Shown in pieces: positions 1 through 8,050 of a stretch of 64,000 nucleotides of DNA (its first letter is position 1; each line of letters opens with the position of its first letter). Origin of the DNA: Ensifer adhaerens (GTDB taxonomy: Bacteria; Pseudomonadota; Alphaproteobacteria; Rhizobiales; Rhizobiaceae); contig NZ_CP083349.1 of the NCBI RefSeq assembly GCF_020035535.1, positions 124,001 through 188,000 of the forward strand, in the 5' to 3' direction. The translations under genes and the position numbers were made by a program. The notes under the pieces are model-generated. The model saw only the letters and a program-made list of their open reading frames with translations, ran no database searches and had not been told where the DNA came from.

Positions 1-436
1 TCACCGCCTGTCCCGCGGTGCCCGGGTTGTCGTAGGTAACGGCCAGGATGCCGATCCCGTTGCTGACGGTCATGCATGTTGCGCCGATCAGTGCAATCAG
101 CCCCACCCTCCGCAACAGCACGCCATTGCGGCCGGAGAGGATTTCGCCACGCTGAAAGCTGTCGAAGAGCTGCCAGGCAAAGGCGAGGCCGGCAATGACA
201 AGCGCATTGTTGATGGCCGTCAGGAAAATGACAGTCGCGATGGCGCGGTAGGAGAGGGTGATCGTGCCCACGCGGGGGAAGACGACATCGCGAATGCCCT
301 GCTCGAAGCCCTGCCGATCGAAAAAGATCTGCCAGTGCATGTAAACGACGGCCGAACAGAACACCGCGCCGCCCAAGAGGATCATGAGCTTCATGAAGCG
401 GCTGAGCCTGCGCAGCCTCTCGGCGCTATCCGTCAT
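1..436 (-). CDS. Membrane protein, DUF2975-like, 3' end outside window
   Basis: The frame opens at an ATG complementary to 434-436 and stays open to the left window edge, so the C-terminus is missing. About 145 residues are visible. I see three hydrophobic stretches: near residues 15-35, about 62-85 (after a GTITLSYR segment), and about 110-130. Between the last two is RGEILSGRNGVLLRRVGL, a pattern I associate with DUF2975 integral membrane proteins of unknown function, some of which sit beside small HTH regulators. The family call is from memory and tentative; that it is a membrane protein is well supported. It is divergent from the lipoprotein gene at 519, and the intervening 82 bp are AT-rich, as expected for a shared promoter region. 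Confidence 0.6.
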   Translation of the reverse strand, partial: MTDSAERLRRLSRFMKLMILLGGAVFCSAVVYMHWQIFFDRQGFEQGIRDVVFPRVGTITLSYRAIATVIFLTAINNALVIAGLAFAWQLFDSFQRGEILSGRNGVLLRRVGLIALIGATCMTVSNGIGILAVTYDNPGTAGQAV

Positions 437-518
437 TAAAATTCCTTTATCGTTTGACTTGTATTTTTATCGTAAAACAATAAGTAATTCTCGTCAATTA
501 TGATTTTGGTATCGCGCC

Positions 519-1112
519 ATGCCTTTTCGTTTTCTCAAAAACCCTTTCCTTTTCCTGCTGTTGAACCTGCTTGCCGCCTGCGCGGCACTGAACGTCGGCT
601 CGATCGACAAGTTGTCGAGGCTCGACCCCTCGAAGACCAATCCGGCCGACCTTCGCGTCGCGCTCGCCGTACCGAAGGAGCTCGTCCTGAGGCGAGGCGA
701 TGCCACGCTGGGGCTCTCCTGGCGGGACGGGAATGCTCCTCCGGAGAGCCAGAACTATGCGCTCGACGTTCAGGTGGGAGGGGCGTCGAGTTCCGTACTC
801 GCAGACCGCATATCTTCGGGCGAGACGCTCTACGTTTTGGCGCTCGCCGAGACTGATGCCGCACGTTTGCGGGTGCTGCAGGCGAAGATCGCATTGGCAA
901 AAGGGGACGAACCCGGCAACCGGGGCAGCCTGTCGGTCAATTTCTCGGGCGGCTGCTGGCATGGTGACTTCCCGGCGGGCCGCAAGGTCAAGGTCAATGC
1001 CTGGATGCGAATGACGCCGGACACGGACTATTTCCCGGTGCTGTCGAATCTCGATCTGTTGCAGGTGCTGAAACCGGAGGGCACCACGGCGCTACCGGCC
1101 TGCGCAATATGA
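519..1112 (+). CDS. Predicted lipoprotein, function unknown
   Basis: A 197-residue protein with a lipoprotein signal: basic start, hydrophobic run at residues 8-18 and a lipobox ending at Cys21 (LLAAC). It should be exported and lipid-anchored. The mature part looks like a beta-rich domain without a motif I recognise; two cysteines (in SGGCW and in the C-terminal PACAI) could form a disulphide. Rhizobia carry many such conserved lipoproteins without known function. No strong ribosome binding site precedes the ATG. The gene is followed within a few bases by a strong intrinsic terminator, so it is probably monocistronic. Certain: coding and lipoprotein-like. Unknown: role. Confidence 0.7.
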   Translation: MPFRFLKNPFLFLLLNLLAACAALNVGSIDKLSRLDPSKTNPADLRVALAVPKELVLRRGDATLGLSWRDGNAPPESQNYALDVQVGGASSSVLADRISSGETLYVLALAETDAARLRVLQAKIALAKGDEPGNRGSLSVNFSGGCWHGDFPAGRKVKVNAWMRMTPDTDYFPVLSNLDLLQVLKPEGTTALPACAI

Positions 1113-1114
1113 TG

Positions 1115-1148
1115 AGGCCCGAGGTGCGCGCGCGCCTCGGGCCTTTTT
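1115..1148 (+). terminator. Intrinsic terminator of the lipoprotein gene
   Basis: A perfect 10-bp stem, AGGCCCGAGG (1115-1124) with CCTCGGGCCT (1135-1144), is followed by TTTT. It begins 3 bases after the stop codon of the upstream plus-strand gene. Confidence 0.9.
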
Positions 1149-1189
1149 GCTTAGACCTGTGCGGTTCCGGATGAACCACTCGGACCTGG

Positions 1190-2815
1190 TTAGTGCGCGG
1201 CCTTCAGCAAGGCTGCCACCAGACCTGCGGTCGAGGAATCGTGACCGGCTGCACCCTCCTTGCCTTCGACAACAGGAAGCAGGCCGGTTGCCAGCTCCTT
1301 GCCGAGCTCGACGCCCCACTGGTCGAAGGAGTTGATGTTGAACAGCGCACCCTCGACGAAGACGCGGTGTTCATAAACGGCAATGAGGCGGCCGAGCGCG
1401 AAGGGATCGAGCTGGTCGTAGACGATCGTCAGCGACGGGCGGTTGCCGGTGAAGACGCGGTGCGGAGCAATCTTGTCGGCCTTGGCATCGGCCATGCCCT
1501 TGGCGGTCAGCTGTGCCTTGGCCTCGGCAAGCGTACGGCCCTTCATCAGCGCCTCGGACTGTGCCAGGCAATTGGCAATCAGCAGTTCGTGCTGGTGGCG
1601 CAGGTTCTTCTCGTGGCCGTTGGCGGCGATCATGAACTCGGCCGGGATGATGTCCGTGCCCTGGTGGATGAGCTGGTAGAAGGCGTGTTGGCCATTGGTG
1701 CCGGGCTCCCCCCAGACGACCGGACCGGTCGAGTAATCGACCGGCGTGCTGTCGAGCGTTACCGCCTTGCCGTTCGATTCCATATCGAGCTGCTGCAGGT
1801 AGGCCGGGAAGCGCGACAGGCGCTGGTCATAGGGCAGGATCGCGCGCGAGGGGTAGCCGAGCACGTTGCGATGGTAGAAGCCGAGCAGGCCGAGCAGAAC
1901 CGGAATGTTCTGGCGGATCGGGGCGGTGCGGAAATGTTCGTCTATGGCATGACCGCCATCGAGGAAGCGGCCGAAATTCTCCTTGCCGACGGCGATCATC
2001 AGCGGCAGGCCGATCGCCGACCAGATCGAATAGCGCCCGCCGACCCAATCCCAGAAACCGAAGACGCGGGCCTGGTCGATGCCGAAGGCGGCCACCTTGT
2101 CGAGTGCGGTCGAGACGGCAGCGAAGTGATGGCCGACAGCGGCCTCGCCGAGCTTGCCGGCAATGAAGGCGCGGGCGGTCGCGGCATTGGTCATCGTCTC
2201 GATGGTGGTGAAGGTCTTCGAGGCGATGATGAAGAGCGAGGTTTCAGGATCGAGGAGCTTCAGCGTGTCGGCGATATGGGCGCCGTCGATGTTGGAAACG
2301 AAGTGTAGGCGTGGACCATCATGGAAAGGTGCGAGCGCCAGCGTCGCCATGACGGGGCCGAGGTCGGAGCCGCCGATGCCGATGTTGATGACGTCGGTGA
2401 TCTTCTTGCCGGTCGCACCCTTCAGCGCTCCCGAGCGGACGCCGTCGGCGAAGGCGCCCATGGCGGCAAGCACACCGTTGACGTCGGGCATCACGTCCTT
2501 GCCGTCGACGAGGATGGGGCGGTTGCCGCGGTTGCGCAGCGCCGTGTGCAGCACGGCGCGCTCCTCGGTGATGTTGATAATGTCGCCGCGGAACATCGCG
2601 TCCCGCTTCTCCTCGACCTTGGCCGCCTTGGCGAGCGCTTCCAGGCCGTCGAGCACCCTGTCGTTGACGGCGCATTTCGAATAGTCGAACAGCATATCGC
2701 CGAGCGTGGTGCTGAAGCGCTGGAAGCGATCGGCGTCGCTGGCGAAGGCCGCGCGGATATCGGTTGCGTTGGTCTCAGAGGCGGTTGCTTTGAGTTGGTC
2801 GACAAGCGCTTTCAT
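1190..2815 (-). CDS. pgi: Glucose-6-phosphate isomerase
   Basis: Interconverts glucose-6-phosphate and fructose-6-phosphate in the cytoplasm. In rhizobia, which mostly use the Entner-Doudoroff route, it serves gluconeogenesis and polysaccharide precursor supply. The 541-residue protein has the sugar-phosphate-binding signature GIGGSDLGP, the family block [17 protein letters not shown] with its histidine, and the C-terminal [10 protein letters not shown] whose Lys506 matches the catalytic lysine. The frame extends 23 codons upstream, but I place the start at the ATG of MKALVDQ because AAGGAGT lies just upstream and family members begin there. The gene lies downstream of fadD on the same strand, separated by a terminator hairpin, so it is probably transcribed on its own. 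Confidence 0.97.
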   Translation of the reverse strand: MKALVDQLKATASETNATDIRAAFASDADRFQRFSTTLGDMLFDYSKCAVNDRVLDGLEALAKAAKVEEKRDAMFRGDIINITEERAVLHTALRNRGNRPILVDGKDVMPDVNGVLAAMGAFADGVRSGALKGATGKKITDVINIGIGGSDLGPVMATLALAPFHDGPRLHFVSNIDGAHIADTLKLLDPETSLFIIASKTFTTIETMTNAATARAFIAGKLGEAAVGHHFAAVSTALDKVAAFGIDQARVFGFWDWVGGRYSIWSAIGLPLMIAVGKENFGRFLDGGHAIDEHFRTAPIRQNIPVLLGLLGFYHRNVLGYPSRAILPYDQRLSRFPAYLQQLDMESNGKAVTLDSTPVDYSTGPVVWGEPGTNGQHAFYQLIHQGTDIIPAEFMIAANGHEKNLRHQHELLIANCLAQSEALMKGRTLAEAKAQLTAKGMADAKADKIAPHRVFTGNRPSLTIVYDQLDPFALGRLIAVYEHRVFVEGALFNINSFDQWGVELGKELATGLLPVVEGKEGAAGHDSSTAGLVAALLKAAH

Positions 2816-2895
2816 AGCGGGACTCCTTGGTCGGACAGTGTGTCGGACAATCGCCTGCGTAGCTATTCGCTTTAAGCCGCTCAAATCAAGCCCGC

Positions 2896-2918
2896 AAAAC
2901 CGCCGAAATGGCGGTTTT
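2896..2918 (-). terminator. Hairpin terminator between fadD and pgi
   Basis: A perfect 9-bp stem, AAAACCGCC (2896-2904) with GGCGGTTTT (2910-2918), closes a 5-base loop 36 bases after the fadD stop. On the minus strand the stem ends in TTTT. A TTTTTT run on the plus strand makes it usable in either direction. Confidence 0.75.
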
Positions 2919-2953
2919 CAGGATTTTTTAAATCGTTTGAATTTTGGACTAAT

Positions 2954-4654
2954 CTACCCGCGCAGATCCTTGCGCAGGATCTTTCCGACATTGGTTTTCG
3001 GCAATTCGGTGCGGAATTCGACGTAGCGGGGGCGCTTGTAGTTGGTGAGGTTGGCGGCGCAGTGACGCTTGACGTCGTCCTCCGTCAGCGCGGGATCCTT
3101 CTTGACCACGAAAAGCTTGACGGCCTCGCCGGAGTGCTCGTCCGGGATGCCGATCGCGGCGCATTCGAGGATGCCGGGATGGGTCATCGCCACTTCCTCG
3201 ATCTCGTTCGGGAAAACGTTGAAGCCCGAGACGAGGATCATGTCCTTCTTGCGGTCGACGATCTTGACGAGTCCGGCCGCGTTCATGAAGCCGACATCGC
3301 CCGAGCGGAAGAAGCCGTCCGGAGAGATCGCCTTGGCGGTTTCATCAGGCCGCTGCCAGTAGCCGGCCATCACCTGCGGGCCGCGGATGCAGATCTCGCC
3401 GACTTCGCCGATCGGCAAGGTGTTGCCTTGGTCGTCGCGGATCTCGACATCGGTGGACGGGATCGGCATGCCGATCGTGCCGGTGAACTCGGTTGCGTCG
3501 AGGATGTTGGCCGTTGCCACAGGCGAGGTCTCCGAAAGGCCGTAGCCTTCGGCGATCGAGCACCCGGTCATCTGCTTCCAGCGTTCGGCGACCGGGCGCT
3601 GGATCGCCATGCCGCCGCCGAAGGTCAGCATCAGCGACGAGAAGTCCAGTTTCTGGAACTCCGCATTGTTCATCAGTGCGTTGAACAGCGTGTTGAGGCC
3701 GGGGAAGATGTTGGTCTTGTGCTTGCCGAGTTCCTTGACGAAGCCCGGAATGTCGCGCGGATTGGGGATCAGGATGTTGTTGCCGCCGGTGGCAAGCCCC
3801 ATCAGCGAATTCACCGTGAGCGCGAAGATGTGATAGAGCGGCAGCGCGCACATGAAGACGAGGTTGTCGGGGCGTGCGCGCGAGCGAAAGGCCGTCTCGA
3901 ACCAGATTTCCATCTGCGCCATGTTCGACAGCAGGTTCGAATGGGTGAGGGTCGCACCTTTCGAGACCCCGGTCGTGCCGCCGGTATATTGCAGGAAGGC
4001 GACATCGCTTGCGGCAACGTTCGGCTTCTTCATTGTGCTGCGGCCGCCCTTGGCAAGCGCGCTCTTGAAGGGGAGGTGGCCAGGGATCGACCAGGCGGGA
4101 ACCAGCTTCTTGATCCGGCGCACCACCAGATTGACGATCGCGCCCTTCAGGCCGAGCATGTCGCCCATCGTGGCGACGACGACATGCTTGACCGAGGTCT
4201 TGTCGACCACCTGCTGCACCGTATGTGCAAAGTTCTCGAGAACGAAGATCGCCTTGGCGCCGGAATCGACCAGCTGGTGCTGCAATTCGCGCGGCGTATA
4301 GAGCGGGTTGACATTCACCACGGTGAAGCCGGCTCTGAGAATGCCGTAGACGATGACCGGGTTCTGCAGGATGTTGGGCATCATCACCGCGACGCGATCG
4401 CCCTTGGCAAGGCCAAGGGACTGCAGCCAGGCGCCGATCTTGGCGGACTCGGCATTGAGATCGGCAAAGCTCAGCGACTTGCCCATGCAGGTGAAGGCCG
4501 GACGGGTCGAATAGCGGGCAACGGCGTGGTCGAAGAACTCGCCGATCGATTTATAGGGCAGGGGGCCGATTTCGGCGGCTATTCCGGGTGGATAGGATTT
4601 CAGCCAGACCTTGCCTGGGCTGGTACCCGTTTGTTGTGCGCTGACTTCCGCCAT
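2954..4654 (-). CDS. fadD: Long-chain fatty acyl-CoA ligase
   Basis: Activates long-chain fatty acids to acyl-CoA at the inner membrane, the entry to beta-oxidation. The 566-residue protein carries the adenylate-forming signatures: P-loop-like YTGGTTGVSKG (223-233), GYGLSETSPV, the motif around VDRKKDMILVSGFNVFPNEIEE, and the C-terminal lysine motif GKILRKDLR (Lys558). Length fits FadD (about 560). The start is the ATG of MAEVSAQ, preceded by GGGAGAGAGG; a longer frame has no such site. A palindromic operator lies 132 bp upstream (4786-4801), shared in design with two other lipid-type promoters in the window. In S. meliloti fadD affects swarming and nodulation (established knowledge). The acyl-CoA would feed the beta-oxidation genes at 48-54 kb. 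Confidence 0.95.
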   Translation of the reverse strand: MAEVSAQQTGTSPGKVWLKSYPPGIAAEIGPLPYKSIGEFFDHAVARYSTRPAFTCMGKSLSFADLNAESAKIGAWLQSLGLAKGDRVAVMMPNILQNPVIVYGILRAGFTVVNVNPLYTPRELQHQLVDSGAKAIFVLENFAHTVQQVVDKTSVKHVVVATMGDMLGLKGAIVNLVVRRIKKLVPAWSIPGHLPFKSALAKGGRSTMKKPNVAASDVAFLQYTGGTTGVSKGATLTHSNLLSNMAQMEIWFETAFRSRARPDNLVFMCALPLYHIFALTVNSLMGLATGGNNILIPNPRDIPGFVKELGKHKTNIFPGLNTLFNALMNNAEFQKLDFSSLMLTFGGGMAIQRPVAERWKQMTGCSIAEGYGLSETSPVATANILDATEFTGTIGMPIPSTDVEIRDDQGNTLPIGEVGEICIRGPQVMAGYWQRPDETAKAISPDGFFRSGDVGFMNAAGLVKIVDRKKDMILVSGFNVFPNEIEEVAMTHPGILECAAIGIPDEHSGEAVKLFVVKKDPALTEDDVKRHCAANLTNYKRPRYVEFRTELPKTNVGKILRKDLRG

Positions 4655-4785
4655 GACCTCTCTCCCTCTGGTCGCCACAGGCTGGCCTGCTCGCGGCCTG
4701 AGAAAATCCCTCCCGACCTTCTCATGCCGATGAAGATGATGCTTTTGATACACCTCTTCAAGCTGAGATTCGGGATTATATAACT

Positions 4786-4801
4786 TTGACGTAAACGTCA
4801 A
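4786..4801. promoter_or_regulatory. Palindromic operator, copy 1 (fadD)
   Basis: TTGACGTAAACGTCAA: perfect 7-bp arms TTGACGT and ACGTCAA around AA. It lies in the fadD upstream region and about 200 bp before the divergent MFS gene. The half-sites also occur in the larger palindromes at 22065 and 54382. The pattern resembles, as I recall, operators of MerR-family LiuR regulators of branched-chain and fatty-acid catabolism in proteobacteria. The identity of the regulator is inference. Confidence 0.7.
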
Positions 4802-4998
4802 CAAAGCTTACGGTTAACAGGCACGAGCCGCGCTCCCGAAAAAGTATGACGAGAGCCGCAAAAGCTTTGCCTGCCAAGGAAAAACACTGTATTGCATTGC
4901 AGCATATCCTTGTTGGTTCGATCCGACATCTGCCGACATATTCCCCAGACTCTTCTCCGGTCTTCTCCCCTCGGGCCGGACGACGCAGGCCATTGCTC

Positions 4999-6222
4999 AT
5001 GTGTGACGAAGCTTATTCTTCCGCCGTCGAACCGCGCCGGGCGCGCGTCTCCGCTGCCGAAGTGGCGCTCGCCGTCGGCGGCTTCGGGATCGGCACCGGC
5101 GAATTCGCCATCATGGGTCTATTGCCGCAGGTCGCCGATGATGTTGCTGTTTCGGTGCCGCGAGCCGGGGCCGTGATCAGCGCCTATGCGCTCGGCGTCG
5201 TCGTCGGTGCGCCGTTGATTGCGGTGCTGGCCGCCCGCTTCTCCCGCTTCCGCGTGCTGCTCGCGCTGATGCTGATCTTCGCCGTCGGCAATTTCGCGAG
5301 TGCAATCGCGCCGGACTTCTACACGCTGATCGCCGCGCGCTTCTTCGCCGGCCTGCCGCATGGTGCCTATTTCGGCGTTGCCGCCCTGGTTGCGGCCGGT
5401 CTCGCGCCGCCGCACCAACGAGCCCGCGCCGTTGGCCGGGTGATGATGGGGCTGACGATCGCCACCCTTTTCGGCACGCCGCTCGTCGCCTGGTTCGGCC
5501 AGGCCCTCGGCTGGCGGTCCGCCTTCGCGATCGTCGGCGGTATCAGCCTTTTGACCGTGGCGCTGACCTTCGTCCATGTGCCGCGCGACAAGGGCAATCC
5601 GAAGGCGACGCCGCTCCGTGAATTGGGAGCGCTCGGCAAGCTGCAGGTCTGGCTGATGCTCGGCATCTGCGCCATCGGCTGCGGCGGCATGTTCGCGGTC
5701 TTCAGCTACATCACCCCGGCGCTCACCGAAGTTGCGGGTGTTTCGCTTGCCAATGTGCCGATCATGCTGTCGGTCTTCGGCGCCGGCATGATCCTCGGCA
5801 ACATCGTCGGTGCTCGGCTTGCCGACTGGGCGCTCTTGCCGGCGATTGGCATCGCCATCGTCTTCAACATCTTTGCCTATGTGCTCTTCTACTTCACCAT
5901 GGGCAATCCGTGGATCGCCATCGTCAACGTGCTCTTCATCGGCGGCGGTTTCGCGGTGGTGCCGGGCGTGCAGACGCGGCTGATGGATGTCGCCGGCGAG
6001 GCACAGACATTGGCGGCGGCACTCAGCCATTCCGCCTTCAACCTTGCCAATGCGCTGGGCGCCTGGCTTGGCGGCGCTTCGATCGCTGCAGGTTATGGCT
6101 GGACCTCCACCGGTCTTGTCGGTGCCGTTCTCGGCGTTGCCGGCTTCGGCATCTTCCTCGCATCCGTCTTCGTCGACCGTGCTCAGCCCGCTCGCCTGGC
6201 CGCAAAGCCTGCGGCGGAATGA
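4999..6222 (+). CDS. MFS transporter, DHA1 (AraJ/YdhP-like) family
   Basis: A 12-TM major facilitator, probably a proton-driven exporter of sugars, drugs or metabolites. From the chosen start it is 407 residues, usual for DHA1. Visible marks: GGFGIGTGEFAIMGLLPQ in TM1 (typical of the arabinose-efflux/AraJ group), the TM2-3 loop AARFSRFRVLL, FFAGLPHGAYFGVAALVAA in TM4, and a second-half repeat with NIVGARLADW. The frame is open a further 51 codons upstream; the ATG of MCDEAYSS is chosen because the protein before it is not membrane-like, but no good ribosome binding site decides it. It is divergent from fadD across the operator at 4786. Substrate unknown. Confidence 0.85.
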   Translation: MCDEAYSSAVEPRRARVSAAEVALAVGGFGIGTGEFAIMGLLPQVADDVAVSVPRAGAVISAYALGVVVGAPLIAVLAARFSRFRVLLALMLIFAVGNFASAIAPDFYTLIAARFFAGLPHGAYFGVAALVAAGLAPPHQRARAVGRVMMGLTIATLFGTPLVAWFGQALGWRSAFAIVGGISLLTVALTFVHVPRDKGNPKATPLRELGALGKLQVWLMLGICAIGCGGMFAVFSYITPALTEVAGVSLANVPIMLSVFGAGMILGNIVGARLADWALLPAIGIAIVFNIFAYVLFYFTMGNPWIAIVNVLFIGGGFAVVPGVQTRLMDVAGEAQTLAAALSHSAFNLANALGAWLGGASIAAGYGWTSTGLVGAVLGVAGFGIFLASVFVDRAQPARLAAKPAAE

Positions 6223-6410
6223 CCGGCTTTGCCGAAAGAAGGCCTGGAGAACTTGCACCCTCCTAAATTTTTCTGTCATGTCCCGCCGCTAGCGTCGCTT
6301 ATGGCCCTGAAACTACCGTAAAGCAGGGGCAAAGGGGCGGCGCGCGGCACTAGGCAGGCTGGCAAGGCCGCGGGTTTGTTGTAAGCTCGTCGGAAGACGG
6401 AGGATCATTG

Positions 6411-7571
6411 GTGCAATTGGGTAATCGCGAACGAGAGAACTTTGCGGTGGAGCCACGGCTCCTCGGGCACACAGCCATTTCGCGCCATGCCCTTGTCGGC
6501 CCGATGACCGCTGCCCGCTGGATGCTGGTCTTCGTTCTCCTTGCGGGCGTCTATTTCTTCCATGGCTTCGTGGTGCCGGTGCTGGCCGCCGTCGTCATCG
6601 GTTTTGCCAGCTGGCCGATCTATCGCCGGCTGCTTGCCGCCGTGAACGGCAATCGCACGCTTGCCGCGACCATCGCCATCGTCTGCGTCATTTCCTTCAT
6701 CGTCGTGCCGATCTCGATCGCCGCCGTCTATGCGGTCGATGAAGTGCGCGATTGGGTCGTCTGGGCGGTCGAGACCAATGCCAACGGCGCACTGGTCCCT
6801 GCCTGGTTGTCCGGTATCCCGGTTGCCGGCGCCTGGCTCGGCGAGCAATGGGTGAAGCATATCGGTCATCCGGGTGCGCTTGGCGAACTCGTCCAGCTCG
6901 TCAGTGGTTCCAACATCGGCAATATCTATCGTGGTGTTCTGGTTGTCGGTGCCTCGACCTTCCACGCCTTCCTGACGCTGCTGTTCATGCTGATCACGTT
7001 GTTCTTCGTCTATCGCGACGGCCATTCCTTCTCCGGCCAGCTCGATAAGCTTGGCGAGCGCATCTTCCCGATGCGCTGGGAGCGCCTGTCGCGAGTCGTG
7101 CCGCTGACGATCAGCTCGACGGTCACGGGCATGGGCATCATCGCCATCGGCGAAGGCATCGTGCTCGGCGTTGCCTACTGGCTTGCCGGCGTGCCGTCGC
7201 CGGTTACGCTCGGCATCATCACCGGCCTCATGGCCCTCATTCCCGGCGGCGCGCCGCTCTGCTTCACCCTGGTCTCGGTCTATCTCGTCGCCAGCGGTTC
7301 TCCGGTTCACGGCATTGCTCTGTTTGCCTGGGGCACGACCGAACTCTTCATCGTCGACAAGACGCTGCGGCCGCGCCTCGTCGGTGGACCGATCAAGCTC
7401 CCGTTCCTGCCGACGTTCTTCGGCCTCGTCGGCGGTGTGAAGACCATGGGCTTCCTCGGCCTCTTCGTCGGTCCGGTGCTGATGGCGCTGCTGGTGGCCA
7501 TCTGGCGCGAGTGGATGCGCGAAGTCACCGCCCCCACCGAAACGAACGTCAACCACATCATCAAGGGCTAG
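6411..7571 (+). CDS. AI-2E family transporter (PerM/TqsA/YdiK type)
   Basis: A polytopic inner-membrane protein of about 386 residues. N-terminal hydrophobic pairs begin at MTAARWMLVFVLLAGVYFF; a hydrophilic periplasmic segment follows near residues 100-160; the C-terminal half has the conserved family block GLMALIPGGAPL and the glycine-rich GGPIKLPFLPTFFGLVGG. Members include TqsA (autoinducer-2 export), YdiK and PerM, and Na+(Li+)/H+ antiporters, so substrate cannot be inferred. GGAGG at 6399-6403 suits the GTG at 6411; a TTG at 6408 is the alternative. The next operon (kdp) starts about 215 bp downstream after two tandem hairpins, so this gene is probably separate. Confidence 0.85.
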   Translation: MQLGNRERENFAVEPRLLGHTAISRHALVGPMTAARWMLVFVLLAGVYFFHGFVVPVLAAVVIGFASWPIYRRLLAAVNGNRTLAATIAIVCVISFIVVPISIAAVYAVDEVRDWVVWAVETNANGALVPAWLSGIPVAGAWLGEQWVKHIGHPGALGELVQLVSGSNIGNIYRGVLVVGASTFHAFLTLLFMLITLFFVYRDGHSFSGQLDKLGERIFPMRWERLSRVVPLTISSTVTGMGIIAIGEGIVLGVAYWLAGVPSPVTLGIITGLMALIPGGAPLCFTLVSVYLVASGSPVHGIALFAWGTTELFIVDKTLRPRLVGGPIKLPFLPTFFGLVGGVKTMGFLGLFVGPVLMALLVAIWREWMREVTAPTETNVNHIIKG

Positions 7572-7612
7572 GCGCATTCGCGCCAAGCCAGCGGCCGCAA
7601 ATGCGCGGCCGC
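7571..7612 (+). other. Two tandem hairpins after the AI-2E gene
   Basis: GGCGC-attc-GCGCC (7571-7584) starts on the last base of the stop codon. It is followed by two copies of the 8-bp palindrome GCGGCCGC (7591-7598 and 7605-7612) six bases apart, which pair with each other as well as with themselves. There is no T-run, so this may be a mRNA 3' end or a weak terminator rather than a classical intrinsic terminator. Confidence 0.5.
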
Positions 7613-7785
7613 GCGGATGCGTTCAACGTCTCGCCGATACGCGGACATTGATCCGATCCTGTGTTCCCCGAACCGGAGACAGCGGGCGTCTTTACCTTTT
7701 CCTTATGCGCCCTTCCAACCATCGCAATCGATAATTGACCCGTCACGGGCGCAAGATTCGGACCTCAACAGTCCGGAGTATTTGC

Positions 7786-7869
7786 ATGTCCGATGTTCTT
7801 TTCCTCGCCGCCGGCATTGGCGGCTTTGTCGTGTTCGCGCTTTATGCGCGCGCGCTGAGCCGTCTTTAG
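7786..7869 (+). CDS. Small membrane peptide ahead of kdpF (27 aa)
   Basis: An ATG 7 bases after GGAG (7775-7778) opens a 27-codon frame that starts MSDVLFL, runs as one hydrophobic helix (about residues 4-21) and ends LSRL, with a basic C-terminus. Its stop codon TAG is embedded in the kdpF ribosome binding site TAGGAGGG, so the two are probably translationally coupled. It is comparable in size to KdpF but distinct in sequence and lacks the family ending VRPERF. I recall short ORFs at this place in other kdp operons but cannot name a family. Possibly a second accessory subunit or a leader peptide. Too short for most gene finders. Confidence 0.6.
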   Translation: MSDVLFLAAGIGGFVVFALYARALSRL

Positions 7870-7879
7870 GAGGGTCACT

Positions 7880-7966
7880 ATGTTCGAAGCCCTGATCGGT
7901 CTCGCTGTCGCCGTCGCGCTCGCTGCCTATCTCGTCGTCACCCTCGTTCGCCCGGAACGGTTCTGA
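7880..7966 (+). CDS. kdpF: Potassium-transporting ATPase small subunit KdpF
   Basis: A 28-residue single-helix subunit that stabilises the KdpFABC complex in the inner membrane. It starts MFEALIG and ends VTLVRPERF, the typical KdpF C-terminus. A perfect AGGAGGG ribosome binding site precedes the ATG by 5 bases. It is followed by kdpA 84 bp downstream, and the order kdpF-A-B-C-D-E is complete in this window. Confidence 0.93.
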   Translation: MFEALIGLAVAVALAAYLVVTLVRPERF

Positions 7967-8050
7967 TCCCGGCCGAAGGGTTCGCACCCGTGCCGTTCGC
8001 ATCAGCCGGGCGTGTTTGCGCCGTCCGGCCGCCCTTAGCGGAGTAATCTC

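Noticed and set aside
3062..4783. 573-codon open frame antisense to fadD
   Set aside because: No start signal and no recognisable protein; fadD on the opposite strand is certain.
4893..4901. TGCATTGCA palindrome before the MFS gene, reminiscent of PhaR-type TGC...GCA sites
   Set aside because: Too short to support, and no polyhydroxybutyrate gene is near.
4910..4930. GGTTCGATCC resembling a tRNA T-loop
   Set aside because: No acceptor, D or anticodon stems can be built around it.
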